From contig CM043953.1 in the NCBI GenBank assembly GCA_014529385.2, forward strand, positions 82,871,838-82,935,837: a stretch of DNA of 64,000 nt, written 5' to 3'. The position numbers were made by a program, and so were the translations under genes. The notes beneath the pieces are model-generated. The model had not been told where the DNA came from and ran no database searches. It worked only from the letters and a program-made list of their open reading frames with translations. The DNA comes from Adiantum capillus-veneris (Eukaryota > Streptophyta > Polypodiopsida > Polypodiales > Pteridaceae). Positions 21,097-32,203 of this stretch are shown here, one piece after another (positions within the stretch are counted from its first letter, which is position 1; every line of letters starts with the position of its first letter).

Positions 21097-21104
21097 CTTA
21101 TATA
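21097..21104 (-). promoter_or_regulatory. TATA-like box in the A LTR
   Basis: TATATAAG on the minus strand inside the LTR, oriented to transcribe element A. Predicted from sequence only. Confidence 0.45.
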
Positions 21105-21313
21105 CCTCAGCCTTGGAGGTGAGAACATCTCTAACTAATTACATCAGCAAGTGAAATTACTTCGGGATTACAAGCTGAAAACTCAATTGAGTCCCGTTAC
21201 TTAATAAATGGCTCAAATCAAAATGAATGTCGGAAAGACATTTATTACAATCAATGGTTACAAAATGATGAGTGTGAGCAAAAATGTGGGTGTGATCCTC
21301 TGTTGGCTCAACA

Positions 21314-24300
21314 ACAGTTTGCGGGATTTGGATTGACTCTAGAAGATGATGCAGCTACATGGTTCGACTCGGTGGGAAAATGGGATTTTGAGACCTTAGA
21401 TGAGCTGTTTGAAGATTTTATTGAAGAATTTTCGCCAAAAGGCATTGCTCACAACACGGTCTCGCAAATCCATAGATTCAAACAGAAAGAAAATGAATCA
21501 GTACGCAAAGCATCATTACGGCTCAAGAGATATGTTAAGCTCTGTCCTAGAGCGGAATTACCTACGCAAGCACAACTGATGTTGATCTTTATCCAGGGAA
21601 TGAGAGATGAGGTCCTTCAGAAGGATCTGCATATGATAATGAGGATGACGCTAAACGAGTTGATCAAAGAAGCTCTTTATCTAGTAGATAACTGTGAGGC
21701 ATACAAAGAAAAGGACTTAAAGATTCAAGGAGATGACACATCCTCTCAGCACAGTGTTTCACAGATAAGTGAGTCCATTGCCAAGCCAACGGCACCTATT
21801 GATCAAGAAAAGCTTATCGACGACTTGGTCAAGAGGTTGATTCCTCTTGTAAGGTCTGATTCGGGAGATCCGAAGTGGTGTGAAGTTGAGAGAAAATGGA
21901 CGAACCTTACGGAGGAAGAGTGCTATTATAGCATGGAAAATGCTAGGGAGAGGTATGTACAACCTGTTCCATAAGCACCTACTCCACCTAGATACATTAC
22001 GGGGAATGCGCCAGGACCAGTAGGACTTTTAAGGCCACAGCTTGTCTTAGGACAACAACCTCCGCTGCCAGGTGCTAGAATGCAGGTAGAAATGAGATAC
22101 ATGCCAATGATGGAAGCATCAAATAAACCAACGCCAGTACTAGCTACAATGTGGTATAGCAACCAAAGTGGGTACTACCCTTCGGAGAAACAAAATGTGA
22201 GAGAAACACATGGAGTGGTGAGGCCGGTACAACCTCCACCTCCTGGGTTTCAGTCGAAAGAAAGAAGGTATGAAATGGACGAAAGGACATTGCAATTCAT
22301 TGCAAATAGCGGCTTATCTAGGTCAAAGCTTGCTTATAGCCAAGAGGAAATGCTAAAAGAATCTCCTCAACCAGAGACAGATTGTCACAAAAGTCATGAC
22401 AACCACTTGGTCAAACAATTTCCTCATACGAAGATCAGTGAAGTAAATGCCTATTGTCTTGAGTGTGGCATCACTCACTTGATCCCCGATTGCCCGAAAA
22501 ACCCAAACCAAATCAGGAAAATCACGACAAATGTATTAGGGATTGTTCAGCTACCTAGTAGCTCAGAAAATGAAAATGTCGTACCAGTTCAAGTGGTTAC
22601 GAGAGCACAAGCTCAAAATAAAGCTGATGAGAATCCAGAGACAAAGAACACGGAAAGTGACATGAGTCCAAAGAAAGATGATGGACCAAAGACAGACGCA
22701 CCTAGTCAGAAAACCAAGAGTAAACGAAATAGTTGGAAAGCTAGAAAGACTAGGATGAAAGCACGCAAGGAACGAGAGCAAAAATCCCTAGCTGAGAAGC
22801 TTACCGAAGCTGAGGAGAAGATAAAACAACATGAGGAAAAGGAGGCACCTTCTCTTACACAGATGGTTAAACCTCTAGAAGACCCATCCAAGGATGAGAA
22901 ACTGAGAAGTGCCAGTTCAGGAGGATCTATGTTAGTAGATAAGGTTAATGAGACATTAGATGCCCTCTTGAAAGCCTATGATGTGAAGCTCAAAACCAAC
23001 CAAACCCAAGAACAAAGGTGGATGACATATCCCTATGCGAAACTAGAAAATCGCAGGTTTGAAATGTGCCAGAAAATGATTCAAACAGCCCAAGCTTTAC
23101 TAGAACCACCACTTGCAAAACCTGAGGATGTGATCCATGTCATGCCTACACAAGTAATCCCACCAAACCATGAACTAAAAGAGCCAAATTCTAGTCATGA
23201 GCATAGACCAAAACTCAAAGACCCAGCATTAGAACCAAGGATAGTACTGAATACCACGGATAACTCTTCCGAGGGATTTCAACAAGCTATACTTGAGGAT
23301 TGTAAAGAGATAGATGGTCTTGACTAATTGTGGAAACAAGTCAGAGAGGCCAATGAAGCCGATGACCTAAGAAGACGAGTAGACAAGACTGGTGATGAAC
23401 GGGGAGTGTTTCTACCACCAATAGAGGAATTTGAGACTGGATCTCAAATGAATCTAGACGTGCAATCGTGTTGGGGTGACAAAGGATCTGTACAATCTAT
23501 GGATAGTCAACCCCATTCGCTAAGAACACTGCCATCCTACATGGGAGAGTACGAGACCAAGTCAGATGTGGTTGCAGTCCCATCAAAGAGACTATCTTCC
23601 AACAAGGCCATCGATTCAAAGGGGCTAGTAGATATTCTATCTGCCCCAGTCACCTGTACAATAATGTTAGCCGAGTTTCTCAGAATAATACCAAACATGT
23701 GGGCTAGTGTGGGAAAATGTCTAGAGAAATTTGGTGTAAAAACCCCAATGACTCAAATCGAGGAAGGCATCAAAGAGCTTGAAATGCCTCAACTAAATAC
23801 TAGGACAGTGCCATTAAACAAGGTAGGTGAGTATTACGAGGGAGAATATGGAAACACCACCCTTCCTTTGGAATTCAATGGTGTAAAAACCATGGCAATC
23901 ATGGACAGTGGAGCTGGTGTGGCCATTGCAACCAAAGAGGTTTGGAAAAAATGGGGAAAACCTTGCTTGATATCCACACGAATGACCCTGCAGCTTGCAA
24001 ACGGACACAAGGAAAAGCCCCTAGGACTGCTAGAAAAAGTACTTGTTACTTCTTGTGGCATTAAATATGAACACACTTTTGCTGTTGTTGACTTTGGCAA
24101 GAAGAACAACTATGAAATCATTCTGGGAAGACCATTCATGCGACAACTACAAATGGTCCAAGATTGGGGTTATGACCATATATACCTGAGACATATGGAA
24201 ACCATAACAAAGATAAACTTGAGAGACCATAGCTATAGGGATGTGACGAGAACACCGATTGAGGAGTTTGATTCCGCCACAGTAGCAGGATCAGAACTTC

Positions 24301-25118
24301 CAGCTTGGTTAGGTAAGCCTAAAGAACTGTGGATGTATGGAGCTTCACAATGTGGTAGCTTGAAACGTGAGGAATGTATCCTAGAGCGAGCTATGGAGGA
24401 TAGGGACTATATCCCAGAACCATTTCCTGAAGATGAGTTAGAGCATTTTGGATGGGAACACATCTTGGCTACTCTAGACGTGTGCGTCGTGGAGGATTCT
24501 CCCACAACAAAGTTTTGTGATGAAAATGGCTATGATGTTGTTCCTTATTTTGCAGTGAGTGTAATCCAAGAAAACGAAGAGATCCAAACATCAACAAGCT
24601 CTCGAAATAAGGAGCAAACAAAGAAATGTGGAGAATCAAAAGGTGAAGAAGACGACAAGTTCTATGACTCTGTAGAACACTTCGAGCTTCAAGAAGATCA
24701 ACGACCCGGGAATCAATGTCATCGCTACACGAATAAAGTGCATCAAAAGTGGATTCCAAAGTCCTCCGTGAAGACACAGCCACCACAAGCATCCTCGTAC
24801 ATGGCTCCTAATAAGGATGCAAAGACTCACCTAGGAGGAATACGACCAGAGCAACGAGCTAACAATGCTCTAATCAATGGGCTAGAAAAGTCCTCCAAGA
24901 AACTACCACCCACGAGCAAACAGACGGTAACTTTCCACTACCGGCCAAAAAATCAAGGGAAAGTACAAGAAGTCAACCTTGCTGAGGATAGTAGCGATAG
25001 TGATGAATCTTACAACATCCCCTATCATCAACTCAAGCCATCACTATCACCAACCCCTTCAGCAACAACCATGACAGGTCAAAAGAACAGGACAACAAGT
25101 CAAAGCCAAAAAGCTTGA
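21314..25118 (+). pseudogene. Gag-protease polyprotein of element B
   Basis: One frame, broken only by TAA at 21972-21974 and 23325-23327. Gag core: FGLTLEDDAATWFDSV, FSPKGIAHNTVSQIHRFKQ, EASLRLKRYV-like and FIQGMRDEVLQKDL. The zinc motif YCLECGITHLIPDC is at about 22450. A charged helical stretch follows, then the GSQMNLDVQSCWGD segment and the protease (MAIMDSGAGVAIATKEVW, about 23892; ILGRPFMRQL, about 24120). After DVVPYF at about 24545, where A enters its RT linker, B becomes Q/K/S-rich with KWIPK. Gag and the zinc segment are in a single frame here, unlike A, which suggests that A's split is a mutation. Confidence 0.82.
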
Positions 25119-25625
25119 CAAATCAGGATACCAAAAATCCAGATCAGCCAAAAACAGATATGGATCAAGAAGACAAAGATCTCTAATGACAAATCACAAG
25201 ATCCAACACCAAAACAAAAACAAGGAAAGCGTGCACGAACGGGTAAGAATATCACAAAGTCGCAAGCTTTCACAACTCAGGTTTGGGCTCCAAAGAAGTT
25301 GATTCAAGCACAAAAAAGTTATTAATTCATTTGGATTCCAAAACAACCACAGTATCAACTTTCAAAGCCTGAATCCCGTCACCAACCAAGCATACAAGGG
25401 CTGAAGCAAAGACCACTGTTGACTCACACAACAAAAAGGTGGATCCCAAAGAAGTCTCTTCAAACACAAACGAAGCACAGGCAAGTATGGGTTCCCAAAC
25501 GAGAGCCAGCAACAAAACAGCCAATAATCACAAAGAAATGGGTCCCAAAGAAGAACAACAAAACTGTTGTCAGTGCATCGCCGCTTGAATTCTTACAATT
25601 CTTCCTACGATTACAGTACAGTTAG
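25119..25625 (+). pseudogene. W-x-P-K repeat tail of element B
   Basis: Basic Q/K/T-rich translation with repeated VWAPKK, WIPKQ, RWIPKK, VWVPKR and KWVPKK motifs at 20-40-residue spacing, crossing at least one stop and a frame change. It is the counterpart of 425-1125 in element A. In B it directly follows the gag-protease frame because the polymerase genes are missing. Confidence 0.55.
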
Positions 25626-25870
25626 AAGAGAGCAAGTCGCTTCAATCAAGCAACGATACAGGAGCTTCAAAGACCATTATATTGCTTAGAATAGGAAGCC
25701 TCGCCAACAAATTCCAATAAGCAAATTGCTTATACCCACATCTTGCACAGCATAAATCTTTTCCATGCATTGACTGTGTATGCATAATAGGGCTACATTA
25801 CAAGGCCTGCATAGGCACAACTTTTTATTGCCCAAGCACAACACATACCCTTTGCGATACCCTGTCATAA

Positions 25871-26015
25871 AGGATGACTCCAAATAGGAAGGGGGGAGGC
25901 ATTCTGAATGCGGACCTAATATTATGACTATTAGAGGGCAATGTTTTGTGAGAGGCATTGAATTTTTGCGTTTTATTGTGATAATTTTTTGACAAAATTT
26001 AGAGTATATGCCCTC
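25871..26015 (+). other. 3' purine tract and inverted repeat of element B
   Basis: A G-rich run (about 25888-25898) is followed by GAGGGCA (25934-25940) and its complement TGCCCTC (26009-26015). Element A has the same layout at 249-318 with a compensating base-pair change. No coding sequence. Confidence 0.5.
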
Positions 26016-27276
26016 ATAGTAGAGTTACAGAGGAGTATGGGGAGAAAATCCAGATATGAGCCCCTAGGGACATGTGTATAGTGTACATAGCATTTAGATT
26101 TCTATTTGAATGATTTTTCTTTTGTTGAGTTGTTTTAAGATTTTCTTTGTTTATTATTAAGAAAAAATTAAAAAATCCATAATCCACATGAAGAAAAAAC
26201 TGACGAGAGGCCTGAGCACTACAAAGAGAAGAAGGTACAGGAAAACGATGAAACTTCACGAAGTATGTCTCAGCAGCCACTACAACAGCCGAAGAACTTG
26301 TCACAAAGCAGTGTCAACAGGCAACCGACAAGTCGTACAAGTCAGAGTCGAGTAGCTACGCCACAAAATGAGTGAGGTGTTAGTCCCAAAGCTTCAAGTA
26401 ATATTCTTTGTGGTCTAAGCATCTTAGCTATTCTAGGTACTGCTCAAGCTGGAAGAGTTGAGCATATTTAAGTTGTGTCGCTCATGCTGGTATAGGTGAG
26501 CAAAAGAGTTGAAGTCTAAGTACTTAAGTCTGGTGAAGTGAAGGAGAAGGTCCAAAAGACACTTACATACTGAGCACAGTGAGATACGAGTGGAGAAACT
26601 TCTACATCGAAAACCCTTCTTGGAAAGGTGGAAGCTATTGAGACATCTTTTGATGTCACATGTGCTACATTTATTCCTCGAAACACCCATCATCTCCTTC
26701 TTTCACATTGCATGCTTTTGTTGACAATTTCTCGTATGCATATAGAGTGTCCCATAATTGGCACTTGCATCAGGCACTCTTTCCGTGTTTCACCCAAGCA
26801 CTCACCTTTCATGAACATGTACTTCACGTTCAACTGCTTAACTCCAATAAGAGCGTATACCAAAGGCATTTTTTTCCCACCGGGTTTTTTCCTTTGGTCA
26901 TCCAGGTTTTAGACCCTAATCTAAAGACACCTATCACCATCCTCTTGTACATATTCCTTCTACATCAACAATAAGGAAATGCTACTCAAATCAATTGACA
27001 AATGAATTGGAGCACCAATTTCAGACCATAGCATACTTCTCCTCAATGGCGAGTCGAAGAATGGCCCACAATGACAAAGCTATAGACAACACTAACAACA
27101 TGATTGCACAGGAACAAAGAAGTCCCCAATGAAGAAGAGTAGAAATAAAACTAATCAGAGGATCTCAAAAGATGAATGGTTATGATGATAGATGTCCGCT
27201 CTAATGGATCATAGTTCTTGTTGTGGTTCGACAAAGATACAAGTAGTGCAACAGATGAAGCAAAACAACAGCAAAG
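26016..27276. other. Unassigned stretch right of element B
   Basis: No recognised gene. A stretch at about 26196-26372 reads as a hydrophilic S/Q/T-rich frame (including SMSQQPLQQPKNLSQSS) ending in TGA, perhaps the end of element B's tail region, but no homologue was recognised. The rest is mixed, low-coding sequence. Confidence 0.35.
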
Positions 27277-27310
27277 TGTTGACCGCTGAGTCAACAACAC
27301 AACATAACTC
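27277..27310 (+). repeat. 34-bp copy of an LTR start
   Basis: Begins TGTTGACCGCTG and matches the first 34 bp of the LTR at 27756 with one difference. It lies just upstream of the helicase fragment. It may be the stub of a deleted 5' LTR. Confidence 0.7.
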
Positions 27311-27348
27311 CTTACAAAGTTGTCATTGGCTCACAAGATCAGAAATCC

Positions 27349-27687
27349 AATCACTCAATTCTACAGATTGTAGAAGTTGTTTCTGAGAATCACAAATACT
27401 CCGAATTGACAGATTTGCTAGAGCAAGTGATGGATGGAGCTTTCTCTATCCATGATGATAAGAGTCAAGTTAAATGACATTGGGTTATTTTTTAATTTAG
27501 ATCTGGTAGTAGACCTATAATGACAGAAACACATGTTGCAGCTCGGAGTGTGGGTGTGAAAGACATAAAGTTCGTCATCAATTATGATTTTCCTGAATCA
27601 TGTGAAGACTATGTACATCGGATTGGACGAACAAGACAAGCTACTGCAAAGGCTCTAGTCTATAATTTCTTTACAACCACAAAATGA
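27349..27687 (+). pseudogene. DEAD-box RNA helicase fragment (DDX5/DBP2-like)
   Basis: Two pieces of the helicase C-terminal domain. 27349-27476 reads NHSILQIVEVVSENHKYSEL then LLEQVMDG...SIHDDKSQ. 27502-27684 reads SRPIMTETHVAARSVGVKDI, KFVINYDFPESCEDYVHRIG and RTRQATAKALVYNFFT, then TGA. DEAD-box proteins remodel RNA, and motifs V and VI (normally ATDVAARGLD and HRIGRTGR) are recognisable but mutated. The block that normally lies between MDG and the SIHGDK motif is missing. A GT...TTTAG stretch (27477-27500) between the pieces looks like intron remains, so the source was genomic DNA or unspliced RNA. It lies between two copies of an LTR start, suggesting capture by a retrotransposon. Confidence 0.78.
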
Positions 27688-27740
27688 TACCAAAGACCAC
27701 ATCGCCAGCGACAATCAGGTCATGTCGGGGACGACATGAA

Positions 27741-27755
27741 CGCGGAAGGGGGGAA
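27741..27755 (+). other. Polypurine tract before the LTR at 27756
   Basis: CGCGGAAGGGGGGAA immediately precedes the TG of the LTR, as expected for the 3' LTR of a plus-strand element. Confidence 0.55.
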
Positions 27756-28111
27756 TGTTGACCGCTGGGTCAACAACACAACATAACTCAAGTTTCGTAC
27801 CAAAGTCTTATCTTTTGCGAGTTATGAAATGCTGCGGATTATGGCTATAAACGTCATTTGTAATGAGTAGTTATTCTAGTTTCAGAAGCCGGGGTGCAAT
27901 GGCACTTCCAGATTGTAAATACAAAGCCATTTGACCCTTTTAACCCCATTTTTGGCTAAACCTAAGGTAGCCTTAGTATATAAGGTACCTAGGTCATTTT
28001 GTAAGAAGACTTTAATCATAATAAAATTTTGGTGCTGCCGTCTACTGTGTGTGAGAGAGAAAGAGAGTAAGCGTGAGCTTCATCCTCTTGCTACTCCCGG
28101 CTCGCTCAACA
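27756..28111 (+). repeat. LTR of an otherwise deleted retrotransposon
   Basis: About 356 bp, starts TGTTGACC and ends CTCAACA, with short inverted ends. It has a TATA-like TATATAAG at 27977-27984 and AATAAA at 28020-28025. The purine tract upstream argues for a 3' LTR. However, ATTGGAGATCAGA right after the end loosely resembles a decayed initiator-Met primer site, so a 5' LTR is possible. No matching pol was found. Confidence 0.6.
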
Positions 28112-28864
28112 CATTGGAGATCAGACTGCACCAATGTTGTAGGCTCAAGGAGAGCTACGCGACGACGCCAAGCATTCCATGCGAGATGAAGCGCACACGC
28201 CGACGCATCTACGAGCTATTTGAGGCCGTAAGTGTATCAAACGATGTCTATTTTTTGCGTGCTAGTAGTCTATAGAATCGTGGCGACATAAGCTGCGCAT
28301 AGGTACTCATAAATTTCAGTTTCGGGCACTTTCAAAATTCAGCTCTGTCATCCTACGCGTTTTCCGCATATGGGTTTAGAGTGAGGGTTTTGAGTGTAGA
28401 AGCTTAGGGACAGGTGTATCCTAGTGAGGGGATGGTGTTCCTTAATTTTCGTATGAATCTGGCATGATTAGGTGAGTTATCTTCCGTATGTGTGTATGTG
28501 GCTAGGTGGTGTAGTTGAGAGCAGTGAGGTTCTTGATTGTGGTTTAGTTGGCCTTCCTGAGTGTTGTATGTGTAGAATGGTCTCAACCTGACAAGCTTAA
28601 GAGATTTCCTCCGTGTGCCTATCGTGTCATCTGTGTCCTCGATTGACATTATGTTGATCTAGGTAGTGTTTGCATGCACTTCATGGGTGTGTGAGTCTCT
28701 CCCGTCCAACACTCTGCTTCATAAAGTACATCATATATCCATCAAAAAAAGGCTACACTCATTTCAGAGGGAGGGAGTAAGCATCGTTCTGGCTGGGCTT
28801 CAAATCTTTCTAATTCTTCGTCCAAAACTGCCAAGGTCTTTCTGTCTGTGAATTTCTTCCTCAC
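28112..28864. other. No gene recognised
   Basis: Mixed sequence between the LTR and the kinase pseudogene. A short frame at about 28187-28240 (MKRTRRRIYELFEAV, followed by GTAAGT) could be a first exon of something, but there is no support for it. Confidence 0.3.
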
Positions 28865-30328
28865 CTAACCTTCCACAACAATCCTAGATATGGCTTGTAC
28901 CTCCACTGAAACCTTATGTTTGAACCAATTTGTCCTGTAGTAGTTAGAGAACTCTCCACAAAATTTACAAAATTGCCATATCACCCATCCTATAGCGTAC
29001 ACATATGTGGCCTTGGTCCATGGGCATAAATTCTTGCCATCTAGTAACTCAGGAGCTCCCCAAGGATGAAGCTTTTGCCAGTTTTCATCGGTATTGTTGG
29101 TCTTTTCTGTCTCTAAGCCAACACGCAGAGCCAATCCCCAATCAATTATTCCAATACGGGGAGTGAGATCCTTGGTAAAGTCCAACATGATGTTCCATGG
29201 ATGGAGATCATTGTGGATCACTCCCTCGTCATGTGCGAATCGCAATGCCTTCACCAAGGCATGGATCAACGAGGGAGCATGATTGCACAGGCTCTTGATA
29301 CGTGTTTTCTTGTCTTCAGAGGGCTTCTCCCATTTAAAGTCTTCAAGGATCTTTCCTTTCCCCTCTTGATGCGCTACAAGCATCGTGAAAGAGCCATGTG
29401 GAAGGGGCACTGTCTCCATAAGATCACCTAAAGTTCCCCCATTGAAGTAGGGGAATATCAAAAACTATGACAACGTTACAGAGTGGGAAATACTCCTCAC
29501 AATCCCTCTATGGTTTGGATCTACCACACTTTCTGATGCAAAGATTTTCCACTGATGCTTGGCCTGTCCTTTGAACTCCTTTGCACAATAAGTATTCGTT
29601 GCAGGAAGGAAATTGATCCCTTTGATTTGAACTTTCCACCCTGTGCCATAAGCCCCTGACCCAAGTTTCTTGATCTTCTTAATGGACTTATTTGGAATGC
29701 CTAGAGTCATACTGCATTCAGAATTGTATATACTGCTCTCCAGGTGACTGGCAGAAGCAGTAGAACCGGATGTTCCCTCAATGGCAGCCTCCTCAATAAA
29801 CGGTTCTCAAACTTGGCTGCTCCCCATAACTCTGGTGATAGCCATTCGCATTTTCTTGCTTAGGCCAAACTGTGTGTCTATGTGGGATGCTCGCCTTGAC
29901 CTCTCCTTTTCAGCTCTCCATCTCGTGTTCCAATGCTCTAGCTTACCCTTGTCTACTTCTTGAGGGCATTCCTCTTTCAAATCAGAGGCCACCTTGGGCA
30001 AATTGCCCACCCAACTTCTCAATAATGAGATTATTGATCTGGTTTTTTTTTCTGGATATAACAACAACATTTTGCGGGCAATCTTACTGTATAATGATTG
30101 CAATCTAGACTCATCTGCAACAATCTGCGCTATATCATCGGGATCTAGTGCACTGACGATTGTAATCAACAATTGTCTAATTTTCTTTTTGAACTCTATC
30201 ATTGAAGTAGCAGAAGGATCCATTTTGCCTGCAATGGTATTATTGCAAACAACACATTGTGAAATATAACTATGTGCCACTGCATTTGGATCTTTTCTAC
30301 GTGAAATAAAAAGTGCAGTATAGACCAT
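28865..30328 (-). pseudogene. Protein kinase pseudogene with two in-frame stops
   Basis: A continuous 488-codon frame from ATG at 30328, broken only by TGA at 29807-29809 (codon 174) and TAG at 29465-29467 (codon 288). Residues 1-210 are unrecognised. The kinase domain has a Gly loop (LGSGAYGTGWKV, about 222), the beta-3 Lys in CAKEF (about 250), the catalytic loop HNDLHPWNIM (Asp about 374), DWG instead of DFG (about 396) and APE (about 425). It would transfer phosphate from ATP to Ser/Thr or Tyr; the subfamily is unclear. The domain ends early, about 60 residues after APE. Both stops can be explained by C-to-T changes (CGA to TGA, CAG to TAG), typical of decay at methylated cytosines. The 175-bp repeat array begins at its 5' end. 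Confidence 0.8.
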
Positions 30329-30332
30329 AGAT

Positions 30333-31575
30333 CTCGTACGCTTTTGCAGTGACACACCTAATCAAAATTGCAACCATGTGCCAATGCCTCACCGTACAAT
30401 AACTTACAAACAGATGCTCCTGTCATTCTAGCAGCAACACACCTAGTCACAATTGCAACCATGTGCCGAAGCATGAATGACTGGGAGTAACATAAAACAT
30501 AGTCACCCGACGCTTTTGCAATGACACACCTAGCCGCAATTGCAACCATGTGCCAGTGCATCCACGCAGGGTGACTTTTTTCAAACAGATGCTCCTGTCA
30601 TTCTAGCAGCAGCACACCTAGTCGCAATTGCAACCATGTACCGAAGCATGAATGACTAGGAGCAACATAAAACATAGTCACCCTACGCTTTTGCAATGAC
30701 ACACCTAGCCGCAATTGCAACCATGTGCCAGTGCATCCATGCACGGTGACTTCTTTCAAACAGATGCTCCTGTCATTCTAGCAGCAACACACCTAGTCGC
30801 AATTGCAACCATGTGCCGAAGCATGAATGACTGGGAGCATTATAAAACATAGTCATCCTACACTTTTGCAATGACACACCTAGTCGCAATTGCAACCATG
30901 TGCTAGTGCATCCACGCACGATGTCTTCTTTCAAGATTCAAGCATATGAAGCATTATGAAATTATTTGAGCACACATTCATGCATTAGATGCTACCATCA
31001 ATCTAGTAACAACACACCTAGTCGCAATTGCAACCATGTGCCGAAGCATGAATGACGGGAAGCAACATAAAACATAGTCATCTTGAGTTTTTGCAATGAC
31101 ACACCTAGCCGCAGTTGCAACCATGTGCCAGTGCATCCACACACGATGTCTTCTTTCAAACAGATGCTCCTGTCATTCTAGCAACAACACACCTAGTCGC
31201 ATTTGCATCCATGTGCTGAAGCATGAATGAATGGGAGCAACATAAAACATAATCACCCTACGCTTTTGCAATGACACACCTAGCCGCAATTGCAACCATG
31301 TGCCAGTGCATCCACGCATGGTTACTTCTTTCAAACAAATGCTCCTGTCATTCTAGCAGCAACACACCTAGTCGCAATTGCAACAATGTGCCGAAGCATG
31401 AATGACTAGGAGCAATATAAAACATAATCATCGTACTTTTGCAATGACACACCTAGCCGTAATTGCAACCATATGCCGAAGCATGAATGGCTGGGATCAA
31501 TATAAAACATAATCATCATACGCTTTTGCAATGACACACCTAGCCGCAATTGCAACCATATGCCAGTGCATCCAC
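30333..31575. repeat. Tandem array of about 175-bp units made of two related halves
   Basis: Seven or so units begin near 30340, 30513, 30688, 30863, 31088, 31263, 31436 and 31521. The fourth is longer by about 50 bp and the last is a half unit. Each unit has two related halves of about 87 bp sharing ACACACCTAG-CGCAATTGCA followed by ACCATGTGCC. One half continues with AGTGCATCCACGC, the other with GAAGCATGAATGA. No coding sequence is supported. The array abuts the kinase pseudogene's start. Confidence 0.88.
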
Positions 31576-31950
31576 GTACGATGATTTGATAAAAGAAATT
31601 TTATATCTTTAAGTTTTAATGCAAAAAACTCAAAAAAACATCAATAAAATAAGGAAGGGATTAAAAAATTACTGCTACAGTGCTTTGAGAATGTGGAAAG
31701 CTTCCAGAAAGTTTGGTGAAGAAGACTTTTCAATGTACCTCTTTTGTGAAAAAGACAAGCACCGGCGTCGTCTTTATATAGCCACGGTGCGCTCGGCGGG
31801 GAAGTAGCTTTACCCAGAGGGCCTCGAGCCGGTCTCCAGGTCTCCTTGGAGGTCAAAAAAGATGAATGTCAATTAACATAATATTTGTTATTTTGCATTT
31901 CTATTGTTATTAACCTGAAATTATAGTGTGATCACGTCATTTTGAAATCC
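31576..31950. other. No gene recognised
   Basis: A-rich sequence, then a GC-rich stretch with TTTATATAGCC at about 31774. It resembles a TATA context, but nothing downstream looks coding. Confidence 0.35.
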
Positions 31951-32203
31951 CTGCTCTTCTCGCCTTTTTCTTGTCTTGTTTTCTCTCGTCCCTCTTTGAA
32001 TTATGGTGTAGAGAAGAATGTGATGGTCTTCTTTGTTTAAGGGGTGTTGGAGAGCGTTTTTCCTGCTGTCTTCATGGAGCCATCTCTGTTGAGGTGGCAA
32101 GATACTCACTTCTTTCTCGTTCTTTCGGTGGGTGTTCTATCGTTGAAACTTGGGTTCTTATTTTGGAAGGAGATGCGTCATCGAGTAGTAGAATTTTGAG
32201 TCT
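31951..32203 (-). pseudogene. C-family gag fragment (relic, basic region)
   Basis: Aligns with element C gag DNA at about 16290-16537, covering the Arg/Ser-rich region (shared CGCCTTTTTCTTGTCTTG, CGTTCTTTCGGTGG, GAAGGAGATGC). It is too diverged and frame-broken to code. Its right edge corresponds to the point in C where the relic at 49171 begins, so the two are probably halves of one element. Confidence 0.72.

Larger units (their letters stand above)
1..21313 (-). mobile_element. Element A: Ty3/gypsy LTR retrotransposon, interrupted by element C
   Basis: Reading leftward: LTR (20319-21313), primer site (20299-20316), a 1.5-kb leader, gag (9880 to 7571), a zinc-motif linker, protease, RT-RNase H, integrase, then an extra retropepsin-like ORF and a W-x-P-K repeat tail. 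PR-RT-RH-INT order marks it as Ty3/gypsy. The primer site matches the tRNA-Asp type known from Athila-like elements. Element C sits in the leader near gag between the ACACT duplications at 9915-9919 and 18830-18834. The 3' LTR is not in the window. Most coding segments carry stops or frameshifts, so the copy is inactive, although gag is still one open frame. Its right end falls inside the gag of element B, so A probably inserted into B. Confidence 0.88.
20319..21313 (-). repeat. 5' LTR of element A
   Basis: About 995 bp. The inner edge (20319, TGTTAAGGC) is fixed by the primer site. The outer edge is inferred at 21313, where CTCAACA gives the mirrored end TGTTGAGCC on the element strand and B gag sequence begins at once. 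It contains a (CT)n tract (20945-21025). A TATA-like TATATAAG on the minus strand at 21097-21104 would start transcription leftward. No second LTR is in the window to confirm the outer boundary. Confidence 0.72.
21314..26100 (+). mobile_element. Element B: 5'-truncated, pol-less relative of element A
   Basis: A plus-strand Ty3/gypsy derivative. Its gag is entered in mid-domain at 21314 (matching A gag from about residue 396), followed by the zinc motif, the linker, the protease and a W-x-P-K tail, then 3' noncoding sequence shared with A. RT, RNase H and integrase are absent: sequence passes from the region after the protease straight into the W-x-P-K tail. The missing 5' part probably lies left of element A, which seems to have inserted here. 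The right boundary is uncertain, since no LTR was found for this family on this side. Confidence 0.72.

Noticed and set aside
29465-29809. Stop codons repaired by U-to-C RNA editing in the kinase gene
   Set aside because: Such editing is known in organelles of some land plants; this is a nuclear, transposon-filled region, so decay is simpler.
30333-31575. CRISPR-like regular repeats
   Set aside because: Units are long, diverged and contiguous with no unique spacers; the context is eukaryotic.
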